Shown here piece after piece: positions 1 to 18,912 of a stretch of DNA of 64,000 bases. Under the pieces are notes generated by a model. The model was not told where the DNA came from. It saw only the letters and a list, made by a program, of their open reading frames with translations, and did no database searches. The position numbers and the translations under genes are program-made. How positions within the stretch are numbered: the first letter of the stretch is position 1; each line of letters starts with the position of its first letter. The stretch is from positions 12,663,483 through 12,727,482 of the forward strand of contig NC_019859.2 in the NCBI RefSeq assembly GCF_002234675.1, given 5' to 3'. The DNA is from Oryzias latipes (Eukaryota; Chordata; Actinopteri; Beloniformes; Adrianichthyidae).

Positions 1-47
1 CTGGTTTATACATATCATTTGAATCCTCTTATGTGAGTGCAAACCTA

Positions 48-6050
<6,003 letters not shown>

Positions 6051-6732
6051 AACGAAAAGGCTGCAGCTCTGAGACGAAAGACTGCGATTGTGGGCGTTAT
6101 TTACCATGACATACGCGTTACTCACGACACACCACGATTTAATCTGTTCCAATTTAAACGACAAAAAGGTTTGTAAATCTTCTGATTGTTTGTTATGTCT
6201 ACTCAGTGTAAACAAATACAATTTCAAATAGTCCGCCGGAAAATATTGTTGGTGTTTCACTAAAACTGTCCGGAGTAGCGTAGGTTGAGCCACATTAAAA
6301 GGTTCCTATCTACTTATTATTTTTTGGCCTCAACTACCCACTGTAACCTAAACTATTTGTTCGCTCCAATCATTGTGAATGGTCTTTTCGTAGCAATAAA
6401 TATTCATCAAACTTTAATAATTTAGTACTTTATTATTAAAAATTTGCTTCCGTTTATTAATAATTCATGAACTGTGCCAAGTTATAAAGATAACTTATTA
6501 TGTCTCTCTAAACGGGATGTTAACGCATAACCGTTAATTTAAAAAAATAAGATTTGTGATCTTTTTTATTTTATTTTACATTTTTCTCTATAAATGTATT
6601 ATAAAAACTGTTGAAAGTCTCTGGCACCGAATGGAATGGGCAAGGCGTATGGGAAGGTTCCAAAACGTCACTCACTGGGCGTGGTCAAGTGGCTAGTGGG
6701 CGCGCCCGCTGCGACGTTACGGAGGCTTCAAG
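6051..6732. promoter_or_regulatory. Divergent promoter region between polq and ptpn9
   Basis: The start codons of the minus-strand polq and plus-strand ptpn9 lie about 680 bases apart, head to head. The ptpn9 side (about 6,640-6,735) is the most GC-rich part, with an ACGTCAC half-CRE-like word, a GGGCGTGG KLF/Sp-like box, a GGGCGCGCCC palindrome and a TGCGACGTTACG word just before the ATG. The middle (6,300-6,620) is AT-rich with no gene-like sequence. No TATA box is evident at a sensible distance from either start. That it is a shared bidirectional promoter is inferred from arrangement and composition only. Confidence 0.55.
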
Positions 6733-9700
6733 ATGGCGGAAGCCTTGACAACTCAGGAGCAGCTGGTGAGAGGCTCCTAATATTTTTTTCTATCTTCCAG
6801 TTCTATTTAATTTTTTTACATTTCATTATATTTCTAAACAAATATCAATATAACCAAGCACTCTTAAATTATGTGTATTTAATTTAGAAAGGGCAACGTG
6901 AATGGACTAGCTGTGGCCCGTTACGTCTCTCCTGCATCGATCGAGTCGACTGACAGACAGTAGTAGTTGGTGTGTGTTCGCGTGATGGTGTTAGCTAAAG
7001 GGGATCATATAGCCGGCAGTTTGTTTCAGCTTGCCTCCATCACCTCTGTTATCATGACTCGCATAGCTATCCATACAGCACAATTTACTACAACTGCATG
7101 ATAATGTTTGTTTTTGTTTCATTTCAAGCGGCTACACGTGCCGTTTTTTCAATGTTTTTTTCCGCTACCACATGTAACCTAGCCACTAGCTCGTGCTAAC
7201 ATAGCTTTTGTTGACTAAAAGTAATTTATTCTGAACATTTATTTGCCAGCAGGTCTAACGGCAGCATGATTTTCCTACATTTTATTTATTTGTAAAAAAA
7301 TGTCAGGCAGTTGTTTGTTTTGGCTCTGTGTGTCGAATTCAATTTCGGAGCGAGGCGTAGTAAACCCGACAAATATCGTGACGCTTAGCTCCACGCAAGA
7401 AGAAGGAGTTGCTGCCGGGACTCGAGTATTAAGCCAGTAAATCGACTATCGGTGGTATGCCGACCAATTCACAGAAGTGATGCTCCGGTTCCAAGCAATG
7501 TTGTTGATATGACTTTCTAGTAAAATGGGCGGATCCGACATTGATACATTTCTAATAATAGTGTTGTTTTATGGGTACTTGTTAACTCGTCATCGTCCAC
7601 TATCAGGTAAGGTAGACGCACGTTATCTAGATTAGCAAAACATTTGTTGGCTCGGATGCCGTATTCTTTCTACAGATTCGCACGTTTTAAAGTTGCCAAA
7701 CTTTCTCTTGTTGTTAAAAATTTTAGATGACATATTTAAATTATGAGACTCTCCTGTTCCCCCCTCCATGGATCGATTTATTTCCCCCCAAAAATCTGAC
7801 AACATAATTTCTGTATAACTCTACCAAACACATTAATTGTTTACAGTCAATGTTACTTTATGGATTTGTATTGATTCTTTTTGTGTTTTTGGTTTAATTG
7901 AAAGTGTGCTTTTTTCTTACACGACTTCAGTTTTTTGTAAATACTTGAAAGTAAATGTATGTAAAACCTTCAACAGCACAGCGTTTATCTTTGTCAGCAA
8001 CAGTTATCTACTAATCAAAATTATGATAAAGGGGCAGTTGTTCATTTTTTTAGGGGATGTAGGCTTCTAAAGACACACTCCAATAAAAAAAAAATTTTTT
8101 ACATGTTTTTGTTGGAATTTTTCTCATGGTGGAGGACGTATGTTAAAAAAATCTTATAATTGCACTTCTGAGCATTTTTTTTTATTCAAATCTTTGTGAA
8201 TCAGGAGCAGACAATAGCATGCAGTTTGAAAGAGCTTATAGTTATGGAAAAACTACAGTCAGCCAGCCACAAGCTCCCTGCTCTGCTCCAGACTGATACA
8301 TCCATGACACCCCCTTTATCCACCTCTGAGCTGGCATCTGGCTCAAAAGTCCAATTTAACTCCAAATGTTAAAAAGATATCAAAAAGTGATTGGATTGGT
8401 GGTTTAAAATCGTATTGCTATGTGGGCTTGGTTTCTTTTTTCTTTCTTTTTTTAAACTTTTTAATCATTATCTATACTCTTGTCTGCATAGCATCCATGA
8501 AACAAAGTTCATAGCAGTTTTGTTTAATAAGTTAACAAGTGAAGAATGGTTATTCTCAAGTGGAAAACAAACATTTCTATCCATTGTATTGTGATCTGAT
8601 GAACAGATGTCCGTAAGGAATAATGTAACGTTCATTTATATAGAAAATTAATAGGATAATAGACAAGGATCATGTTGAAAGTACCTAATGTTGTTTGACA
8701 TGAACAAGAAATTTGTGGTAAAGTTTTCTTTTTTTTTTTAAATGTATTTCATTTCCAGTAATGGAAGTCGTAAAAAAATAGGAAGATGGATTTTCTGCAG
8801 AAGAGAAACACTTGTGTTGGCCTCTTGTTGACAATCAATATACTCTACACATAACTGGGAAATTAGATACGGTCCTGCTGTCTTCTGTTTTCCTGCGGAA
8901 AATTCTGTTCAGACTGTCAAATTCCTGAGAACGTTTGTCCACTGAAACTGGCTTGTGCGGTTTTGTCAATCTTGCATTTTATCTGTGTTTCTTTTCTTAG
9001 GGCTTTATTTAGGAACAAACTTTATGGACCAAAAAGCTTAACATCTGTCTAGATTGCTACTACAACCAAATGAATTATTGAAATTTGCTTGATGCAGTCT
9101 TTGGATTACATAGACCTCTGGTTATGTCAGTCCTAAATGTGACAGACCTTTATGGTTTTTATTTTGGGCACAACTTTTTGTTATGGTAGTTACTTTTTTT
9201 GCAAATGGAGAATTGATGCATCTAAACTGAGAGGCAATTAAAAATAATTAATGTTATTAAAATCTGAATTGCTCAGAATTTACACAAAAAATGACAAATC
9301 GGTTTAGGTTCCCCCTATTTGTCTGCAGAAACGACAAACTTTACATATCTTCCATTAAGCTAATTTCTTATGTTTATTTTTCTGCTGCGTCTCTTTTAGG
9401 CTGTGGAGGAGTTCCTGAGTGAGGTGCGTAGCAGGGAGCTACCTCACAGCGCTGGGCTCGTCTCACAACCCACAGCTCTGAAGTTTCTTATGGCCCGAAA
9501 GTTTGATGTTCCCAGAGCCATCGACCTCTTCCAAGCGTATAAGGTACAGTATTGACTGCTGACAGAAGATATGCTTGCTAAGTATTCCATTAGCCATTTT
9601 TTTATTAACCATAAAAATGAAACGTTTTGCTAAACCATGCATTTTCTTTCTGTAATAATTAAAGTTTCCACTTATTTGAATGTCTATATTCATCTAGTCT

Positions 9701-12700
9701 TTAAAGTACCAACTGAAATTATGTTGTTGGCTCTCAAAGCACAATTTAGCTTTTTCTTTCTTTTAGCTTATTTACTCCTAGATTAAATAGTCTATAAATA
9801 CACCAGTAATCAAAATACTTGGATTGTTATTTTGAATTTTCTTTGTCCAATAAGAACACAAGAATCAAAGAGGGCATCATAAATATCAACCCGGACGAGG
9901 AGCCGCTGCGCTCTGAGCTGTTGAGTGGCAAGTTTACAGTCCTGGTGAGTAAGCTTGCAGTTAAAAATTAATAATAACTAATATAAATCAATAAAAACAT
10001 CCTCTTATACAAATATTTTGCAGTTTTTGACATTATTTATGAGTTACCATGAAGCAGTGTGACTTTTTAGTTATTTATTTTTTTAATCTAGAGCCTTGTT
10101 AGGGTTTGGTAAACCTGCCATCCCAATTTTCCCAATTTGTTTATTTATTGCATTCAATTTTTAAAGAAAAAGGGTGAAAATACATTTAATTTTTTTTGTC
10201 CGATTTCACAAGCCCATCATAATAATTTGTAGAAATAACATGGGTCTTTTGGCCTGTGTCACATTATTTACATTAACAAGGAAAATGAATCATTTTTAAG
10301 ACCTGTATAGCCTGGGCCGCAATGATGAGTCTGTTATCGGTTTCCTCTGGCATATTTAATGCAGAAATGTTAACATTTAAGGAAACCCATTGTTTACCCC
10401 AGTCTGAGTGACAACCATTTAAATTATTTTCTTTAATCTGGTGCCACTCATAATAATTATGGAGGCTATTTTGCAGCAGTTACTTTTTCAGAACTCTTTT
10501 TTTAGACACATTGTCATTTTATGTTTATGACCATTTGACGTTTCCACCAGCCTGGCCGAGATGCTAAAGGAGCAGCTTTAGCTCTCTTCACTGCCCGCCT
10601 TCATCGGCCAGACGTCACTACCCACAAAGCTGTGCTGCAAGCCATCATCTATCAGCTGGACAAAGCCATAGAGAGGTACTTTTCTGGACAAACAATTTGT
10701 ACAAACACACCTCTTTTTATTTTAGGAACTATTTTTCTGTATGGGTCTTTGTTTTTTTTAATTGATTTTATTTTTTACTAAAATGTCAGATTGAATTGTG
10801 TTTACTCGGTTTTTAAAGATGTCGTCTTTCAGTATTTCTGTTATTCATTTTCTGTTTTAGTTACAACAGTTCTCTATATTATGGTTTTGTTGTTTTTTAT
10901 TAAAAGAAACCGTAAAAATATAATATCAAAGAAACCTTTATGACCTTTGTCATGTGCTTTCCAGTGTGCAAACGCAAAGAGATGGGCTCATATTTATTTA
11001 CGACATGACAAACTCCACTTATGGAAATTTTGACTATGAGCTCTGTGTCAAGATTCTCAATTTGCTCAAGGTAAATCTGAGGCCTTGTCTTTTATGTTGG
11101 CTGTTCTGTGGTCTTTTAATTATTTTATTTTTTTTACAAGATGAAGAAAATCTAACTTGTATATCTGCTCGTGGGTTTTACAGGGAGCTTTTCCAGCCCG
11201 TCTAAAGTGTGTCTTCATTGTTTCCTCTCCTCTTTGGTTTCGGGCGCCTTTCGCAGTTCTCCGCCTGTTTGTGCGTGAAAAGCTAAGGGAAAGGGTACTA
11301 GCTTTTATCTGACTTGGTAGATTTGCATATGATCCGGTTCGGCTCTATTTCAGCTGTTTGCTCTCTTCTGTTCTCTTGTAAGGTATGCACAGTAAAAGCC
11401 CATGAGTTGATCAGTCACATCCCTGTCTCCTCCCTCCCTGAACATTTGGGCGGAACGTCTCAGTACAGCCACGTGGCGTGGATCCAGTCCTGTGTTAACA
11501 TGCAAACAAACACCATTCAGGATGATGCGCACGACTGCGTGGGAAGATTGCTGCGCTCTTACAGCTTAGATAACAGCAACAAAAGTATAGGTGTAACTTT
11601 GGCCCACTCTCACATGAACACACAGCTGGTTAACTCTAACTGTCACGACGACAAGAATGCTAACCCCCGTAACCACTGTGATGCAGGGGACAGCAGGACT
11701 CGAGGCCTCGGCCAGTACCAGCAGAGCTCAAACTCTGCTTCCGACAGATCTGATGGGAACCACCAGCACTGGAACGGCTCCGCGGTGGGCGGAGCCGCCG
11801 AGAGTGTCAGTGGACCCAACGCAAACATGAATGGCCGTGGCCTCCAAGCTCCCCCACAGTCAGACACCCCTCCGGACACGCCACTTTCACAGAAGGAAGA
11901 GGGGGACGCTGCTTCTACGGCGACAGACTCGGGCCATAAATCTCAAAATGAAGGACTAAATGAGGAGGATGAGGAGTGTGATGAAGAGGGAGGGATACCT
12001 TCTTTGCCTAAGAAATCTCTTCCACGAGCACCCAACCAGTCCCCTCCCCTGTCTTCATCGTGGGGACCCGATGAAAGCTGCTACATGGAAATGTCTGTCC
12101 ACGTGCCGGATCAGGGAGGCATGACTGTGTATGAACTGGTGGATTATGTAAAGAGGAAGAAGAAGAGGGGCATTTATCAGGAGTACGAGAACATCCGTAA
12201 GGAGCCTCCAGCAGGCTCCTTTGACTATTCCAAGTAAGAGTCACCGTGCTCTCTACCCCGTGATTTTCTCTGCCTGCTGATGGAAGATTGTTGAACTCCA
12301 TGTTGCCTTTGCAGAAAACTGTCCAATCAGATCAAAAACCGGTACAGCGATGTTCTCTGCCTGGATCAGTCACGCGTGCATCTCTGCCAGCTCTGTGATG
12401 ATGAAGACGAGGTAAATGTCAAGGCGATCCTCAAAACCTCTTAAACAAAAGAAGACCCTGAAAAGGTTGAAACTGTCTTAAATTCTAACTTAGTGTAGCA
12501 GCTTGGGCTATTTAAAGTACCGGTAGTGTTAAAAAAGGTCCTAAAAAGTATTTACCGGTAATTTTACTTCCCTAAATCTAGTCATTTCTTACAAAAATAT
12601 CTTTCAGATTGTTGTTTGTAAATCCTGGGACTGACATGTCTTCTTTATGTGTTTGCAGACATCTGATTACATTAATGCGAGTTTCATGGATGGGTACAAG

Positions 12701-15700
12701 AGCCGCAACGCTTACATTGCTACTCAGGGTGAGTTACTATCTGCATGCCTTTCTGAAAACTTTGGGATTGTTTATGTAAAAAGCAATAAGATAAACAGTA
12801 ATTCACAATAATGGGCAGTGTAGATTATGCAGGAAGGCTTTGGTTTAAACTCACGGTTTTCTTTTTTTCCCATTTAAACATTTTTATTTTGGTAAACAAA
12901 TGCTCAATTCCTTTCACTTAGTTCATACATAACTTAGTTCATACATTTAACTTAAACATTGCTTTCCTCTGCTTTTGCCTCCTTGCTTTTATTACTATGT
13001 TTACTAAGTTGTAGAAAAACTCTCTATTTGCATGTAAGAAATTGTAAAACTCATGAAAATAGCTGAGTAGTTCAGTTTGTTTATATGGATGTGTGCTCTT
13101 TTACTTCATTTTTTTCCTACATATATAAATAAGACCATTTACACATGTAGCTTCTGGAGTGGAGTTGGGCCCAAAAGATTTCAGTTTCTCACTTTATCTC
13201 TTCCAAAAGATCTGAGGATCCTGGCAAATAGACTTGTCTAAATGGGTTCTGTGAAGATCCCCTGCTGATTCTCCACATTTATTATTGTTTCATTTTGTTT
13301 GTAATTTTCTATAAAGTTCAAGATTAGACTTCCAGAGTTACATGATTGTGTTTTTAGTTCTAAGGTCAGTTTTGTAACTTTTAAGTGATGCTATTTATTT
13401 AAATAAAGCAAGCCTTACTTAACTTGTTCCACTCATTAACATCATGTTGGTGTGGATCTGCAAACAGAATTTGGAAAACATAGAATGCTTGATATTAGAA
13501 ATATATTTTATGATGGAAATATATATTGTTACGTAAAAACCTTTCTATCTTGTGTCTTTGCATAATTTTATAGTAATGGTTGGTTGTCAGTGTTATTGGA
13601 GGATGGATTTAGAAAATGTTTTGGGTTTTAAATACATTCCATTTGATTTTATGTTAGAAAAGTCAAAAGTTTTAGAAAACTTGCATCCTCCTCTCTGCCT
13701 TCACCCTGTCCGCAGTGTTGTACTTTCATCATGATTCAGTCTTCTGTGTCCTGTAGGTCCTCTGCCAAAAACCTTTGGTGACTTCTGGCGGATGGTATGG
13801 GAACAGATGGTACTTATCATTGTTATGACCACCAGGTGATTCTTTGAATTTCTTGTCATCCTAATGGATTTTGTCAAAAGTTTGTTGTTTTTAAAGGATG
13901 GGCTGAATTATTGAAAAAGTGTTTCTCAGGGTTGTGGAGCGTGGACGTGTCAAATGTGGGCAGTACTGGCCTCTGGAGGAGGGCAAGGCGGAGCAGCATG
14001 GATATTTCTTGATCAGGAATACACACATTCAGTTGTTTCAGGATTTCCAACTCACTCACCTTGAACTGTACAACACACAGGTATATGGTGTAACCTATAA
14101 AAAAACCAACATACGTTTTCACATGGTTATTTACCTGAGTTTGCTCAGCTGCTTGAGGATCTGCTTTCAATCGTCTGTGTTTTCCAGTCTGGCGAGAAAC
14201 GTGAAGTAAGCCACTACCTCTATGTCAGCTGGCCTGACTTCGGGGTGCCAAAAAGTGCATCTGCCATGTTGGACTTCCGTGAGCATGTTCTTGAAAGAAG
14301 GAAGGCTGCCGTCCAAAACCTGGGGTCCAGCTGGAGGGGGCCTCCATGGGGCCCTCCTGTTGTTGTTCACTGCAGTGCTGGTATTGGACGTACAGGTACG
14401 CAGATACTTTAGACCAGAGGTCGGCAACCTGCGGCTCTTTCATCCCTGTGCTGCGGCTCTCTGTGTATTTGTAAAATAACTATCATGTTCTAAGATTGTC
14501 GTGGTGCCTTTAACACCGTCGGGTAGTGCGAGCGGCAGGAGGAAGAGAGCAGCGTGTGCATGCGGAGGGGGCGTGTCTGCAGCTGTGAACGCCAACCAGA
14601 GTCTGCTATAGGATGGAATGTTTTTCTGGAAAGACAGCTAGTGGTGATCTCGTATGGGACACAAAAGCCTTTTTTTTTCCTAGACTAAAACCACCCATTT
14701 CCACGTAAAATGAATAAAATTTGGGCGCCCCTATTATCCTGTCAACTTGCTGCTACGATGACTGTATGTCTGTGTAGAACACGCTGGCGCGGGGGGAGGG
14801 GGGGTGCACGCGGGGAAAACAACTTGGAGCTGCAGATGTGTGAACAGGTTAGGAAATAAATAATTAAATAAATATCCTGACAACATTTGGAATCAATACA
14901 AGTCTTGCCAAATGAGCGATATTTCGGCGAAATGATTTTTTCTAACACCACGAATGTTGCTGCTCCCTGTGCTTTCATTTCTGTGGGAAACTGATCCAAG
15001 TGGCTCTTTGAGAGGAACAGGTTGCCGACCCCTGCTTTAGACCTTAAGCTTACCACAATAACTGTGGAACACCTAGAAATATGTGAAAAGTCTTAATAAT
15101 TAATAATACTACCACGGATCGATACCTAATTTATCATAGTAGTAATTGGATATTTAGTAAAATTAACTTTCCTTTTTAACTATGAGTCACATCGTTTACT
15201 TTTTTAGCTTTCTCTGCTGACTGATCAGAACTCTTTTCTTTACACTGGTGTTTAGCTCATAGTTTTGCTGTTTTTCCCCTTATATTTGACTCCTTTGACT
15301 TATTTTCTGAGGTTAATGTTAGGTTCCAGTGTCTTTAAATGCAGTCAGATGGTCAGTTTTGTATTATCTGAATGTTGGCTTGATGCTCCAGGTGAAAAAG
15401 GGGAGAATCACCAAAGGAAAGTCTCCCAGTTTTTATGACTGCCTCTGATGTCATGTAAATACAAATAAACTTACTGTTTGCAACTAGAAAAAAAAATGAA
15501 AATTGACTGGGTTTTTTCACAAAAATGTAAAGAGAGACCAGAAAATCAGAAAAAACTGCATTTGTATTGAGAAAACAAGCAAACATTTGACTGAATTTAG
15601 TAAAATACACATACACATTAAACCTTTAAATTTCGACATTACATTTTTTAGAACTTACAACCACTGTAAGGGTTGAATTTATCTAGAAAATTGTCTAATC

Positions 15701-15960
15701 GGTATCTCCCACATTCTTGTTGTGATTGATGTGCAGGTACATTCTGCACGCTGGACATCTGCCTGTCTCAGCTGGAGGACGTGGGCACCGTAGACGTGCA
15801 TCAGACTGTGCGAAGGATGCGCACACAGAGAGCTTTCAGCATTCAGACCTGGGATCAGTATTATTTTTGCTACACAGCAGTTATTGAATATGCCCAGCGT
15901 CATGGGAAACTGTCCCCAGTGCAATGGTCTGACTCAGACTTGGAGACTGACAGTGAGTGA
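6733..15960 (+). CDS. ptpn9: Tyrosine-protein phosphatase non-receptor type 9 (PTP-MEG2)
   Basis: Cytosolic tyrosine phosphatase with an N-terminal CRAL-TRIO (Sec14-like) lipid-binding domain; the family acts on secretory vesicles. Thirteen coding exons join in frame: 6733-6765, 9400-9543, 9855-9944, 10551-10675, 10965-11070, 11184-11294, 11383-12233, 12315-12411, 12659-12728, 13757-13835, 13930-14080, 14188-14395, 15737-15960, giving 762 residues. Recognisable blocks are [10 protein letters not shown] and GLIFIYDM in the lipid-binding part, [21 protein letters not shown] (general acid Asp about 636) and the signature loop [10 protein letters not shown] (Cys about 681), then [12 protein letters not shown]. 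All catalytic elements are present. Exon 7 is 851 bases and carries an acidic, Ser/Asn/Gly-rich linker that makes the protein about 170 residues longer than the 593-residue human one. Intron 12 holds a hAT-type insertion and intron 1 a MITE. Teleosts may have two ptpn9 copies; I cannot say which this is. Confidence 0.95.
8068..8408 (+). repeat. MITE family A, copy 1 (in ptpn9 intron 1)
   Basis: The copy begins TAAAGACACACTCCAATAAA and ends near ATTGGATTGGTGGTTTAAA. Shared internal words are TTTTTCTCATGGTGGAGG, AGCCACAAGCTCCCTGCTC and GAGCTGGCATCTGGCTCAAAA. It lacks the later part of the full element. Confidence 0.75.
14415..15034. mobile_element. hAT-type non-autonomous DNA transposon in ptpn9 intron 12
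   Basis: A 620-base element has terminal inverted repeats CAGAGGTCGGCAACCT (left) and AGGTTGCCGACCCCTG (right), one mismatch in 16. It is flanked by a perfect 8-base duplication CTTTAGAC (14407-14414 and 15035-15042). An 8-base target duplication and CAG-type ends are the hallmark of hAT elements. No transposase reading frame is present, so it must have been moved by an enzyme made elsewhere. It sits just after the exon that encodes the phosphatase signature loop and does not disturb the splice sites. Confidence 0.92.
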
Positions 15961-18912
15961 ACAGCTTAACTAACCTAAGAATGAGCGAGAAGCCGCATTT
16001 CAAGGAGGAGGAGACGCTTCGTCCATCAGGATGTAAGAACTCAAGCTTTGCTCTTCCTCCACACGAGGTGGAGCTGATGAAGAGTTGGAGGAGGAAATAC
16101 CTTGCAGTGGAAACTATACATTGAATTCATGAGCAAGCTGGCCTGCCACTATTAAAACCCCTTTTTTATTTAGCAGACAGACGAGGGCCTCAGCCTCTTC
16201 TTGTTGACAAAAGCGTCATACAAATTGTAGCATTTTTTTTATACTGACTTGCACATGAGGAAAGACAAACTTGAACGGAAGCCCTCCAAGTCTTAGTCCT
16301 TGTCCCCTTTTTTTTAAATTTTTTTATTCCTTGTCCCTTTTTAGTTCTGAACAAGTAATTCTGGTCACAGATGGAACGTGACGGGCGTGACAAGGTCAAA
16401 CTTGAGGACTTTTCTTTGTCATTGTTTTGCTTTGGAAGTAATGGTTCTCTGTCAGAGTTGTTGTGACAGATTACTGTGTGAAGTCTTTTGTCCACTTTCT
16501 TTCTTTTGTCCATTATTTTTCTATGGTTTCTTTTCAATGTGCATATTTTGTGCAGACTAACTTTTCAAAGCCAAAGTCTTTACCCAGAATGCTTTGATGT
16601 ATTCCTTTACTGAGATGACGTAGACTGAAGCCCATGTATATTCTTGTATCATACATTTATACTTTATTGTGCTTAATAACACCATTTGAAATAAGAACAA
16701 AGAGAAAAAAAAGCCTTGTTGAATAAAACAGACCTAACCTTAGAGGGACGTTCTATACAGCACGTCAAGCTTTGTGAAAAATAACATATTTGCGTTTAAT
16801 CTGAAGCTTGTCATCATTTTTGCTGTTTGAACGCAGTAATTTGGCCTTAACTTGATTCACTGCCTCTTTGTTCTCGGATCCGAACCGTATCTTAAACTGT
16901 ACACTCTTAGTCTGCTCACTTTTTTGAATCGCTCTTAGTACCGGATCAATTTGGTTTCTGAGGTCTGTTGTGCCTCTGATAATCGTGCCTTCACATCGTC
17001 CTTAGATTCATGTTCTTGTAGGAAGTCAAAACACCCGAACTTCTGCACTGGCATTGTTAAGTGTCGCACACGACTCCCACGTTTTGCCTAAAGTCCTGTA
17101 TACAGCACACTACTTAGAGTGATGAGAAAGAAAGGAAAAGGAATCCAGGAGTAAGCTCTAGCTGCAAACATGGTTATTTTAGCATTTAACCTCAGGGGGT
17201 AATAATTGATTTTCAGTTGTGTTTTTGTGTCTAGCATCTCTTACTGGTTTTCCACCTGGTAAGTTAATCATTCAAAGAAAAAAAAAGATACATTTTTGTA
17301 TTTTATTCCATCTCACTGTTTCCTTTCTTTAACTTTTGCATTAGCAAAACCCGTGAATGTTGGTACGAAGCAGCGAAGAAACATTTCTTTTCATAAACTG
17401 GATTGTCAGAATCTAATCTCTCTGAATTTTAGTTAGGAAAATGCAGTCCTGCTTGTATTCTTAGGAGTGGTTTTGTGAAGGAAGTAAATGTGGGTAAGCT
17501 AGCTTTAGTTACTTTTCAAAATAAATGACGAGTAGCACTCTCTGTCCCAAGAAAAGAAAAGCTATCAGAGAAATTAGCAAAAACAACCGTCATCTTTTTG
17601 AATATGTAGTTCATTTTTAGAGAGAAAAAAGTATACTGTCCTAGTATTTTACAGTTTTTATACATGGGACATAATTTTATGCACACGCATGTCCATATTT
17701 ACCGGGTCTTTGGTAATTACATCCTCAGGTTGATAACTGATATGTTGCTGTGGTCTCAACAAAATCTAAACAAAATGCCAAAGTAGTTGTGAAAGAAATT
17801 GTGTTGCATCATAGAGTAGCTTGTAGAACAAACATCCTCTGGTTGGAAAAAAAAAAAGCCCAAATCGTAACCCTTCTATTGCAGTCTCTGACAGTCTGTC
17901 CAATGAATGTTCAATTGCTTTTGTTTTTGCTTTTTACAGATTGTTAAGCAAATTTGAAATAGATTGTAATGTTTGGTTTGAGAGACATGATATTTAGTTT
18001 GATGTTTTTTGCTAATTGAACTGACACTCCTCTGACCTCATTTTAGATGAAATGTTCATTTCTGGAAATGTTTTCCATTTAAGAATTACGAGAAATTAGT
18101 CATTGTTCACAAGTTGACTCTTTAAATGGATGAGTGGTCGATCATCGTCTTTTCTGCTTTATGTTTACTTGCAACACCTTCATTTCCAACTCAAAGTCTG
18201 CTTTTACAGAGGTGATCCCTTTTGCTGCTCAAGTGCATTGGATTGACAGCTGGACTGAAACTTGCCAGTTTTGTGGAAGTTTTTCACACACTGCTTTTGC
18301 ACGGTGCCTTAGTTTTTGTTGTACAGGAACACGCTCTAATATCGTTTGTGTTGATCTTCATCTGAGGGTGCATTTACCAATCGACATATCCCGGTTAGTC
18401 TTTATTTTAACAATGTCCTGGTATTGTAGAGTTGAAGTTGATATTGAAGCTTTGTTATTTACACGGCTGTAGATGCGTTATAGAAGCAGAGGGAGTTGAG
18501 GCTCCTCAGCATGGAAAGAGAGCCTTGAATGTTTTTGGGGTGACGGTGTCAGACCTTTTATCGAACAAACCTATATATTTTTTTGTGAATGTGGACCCTG
18601 CAGCCCGCAATGCCAAAGGCCTAGGCTCATCCTAAAGATTATATTTCTGTTAGACATCCTCAGAACACAGATTCCGGAGCACCTTGGGACCATTTGGACC
18701 GTTAATGTACAGCTACATAATGGAGGGGAGTGTGTATGCAAGAGTTCTGGTTCCTGTGGTCTCATTTTTTTTAATGTAGAAATGGAATGCAATGTTCATT
18801 TGTCAACCATGTCCTTTGGTTGTTTGTTTTCTAGTTCATGTGACTGAATGATGACCTTTTACATGCTGTCAACCTGGCTGTCCCATTAAAGCAATGGTCT
18901 TACTTTCTTGCA
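15961..18912 (+). other. ptpn9: Probable ptpn9 3' untranslated region with two poly(A) signals
   Basis: No coding exon is visible between the ptpn9 stop and the next gene. AATAAA at 16722-16727 would give a short 3' UTR of about 0.8 kb. ATTAAA at 18885-18890, followed within 30 bases by a GT-rich stretch, would give a long one of about 2.9 kb. Sequence between them is unique-looking, T-rich and free of obvious transposons, which fits a long UTR. Short open frames here have no recognisable content. Confidence 0.5.

Noticed and set aside
6051-6293. An 81-residue upstream extension of polq beginning MAQPTLLRTV
   Set aside because: The frame is open but its first codon is GTG; in-frame ATGs occur at 6107 and 6050, and the latter begins the basic segment that continues into the joined exons.
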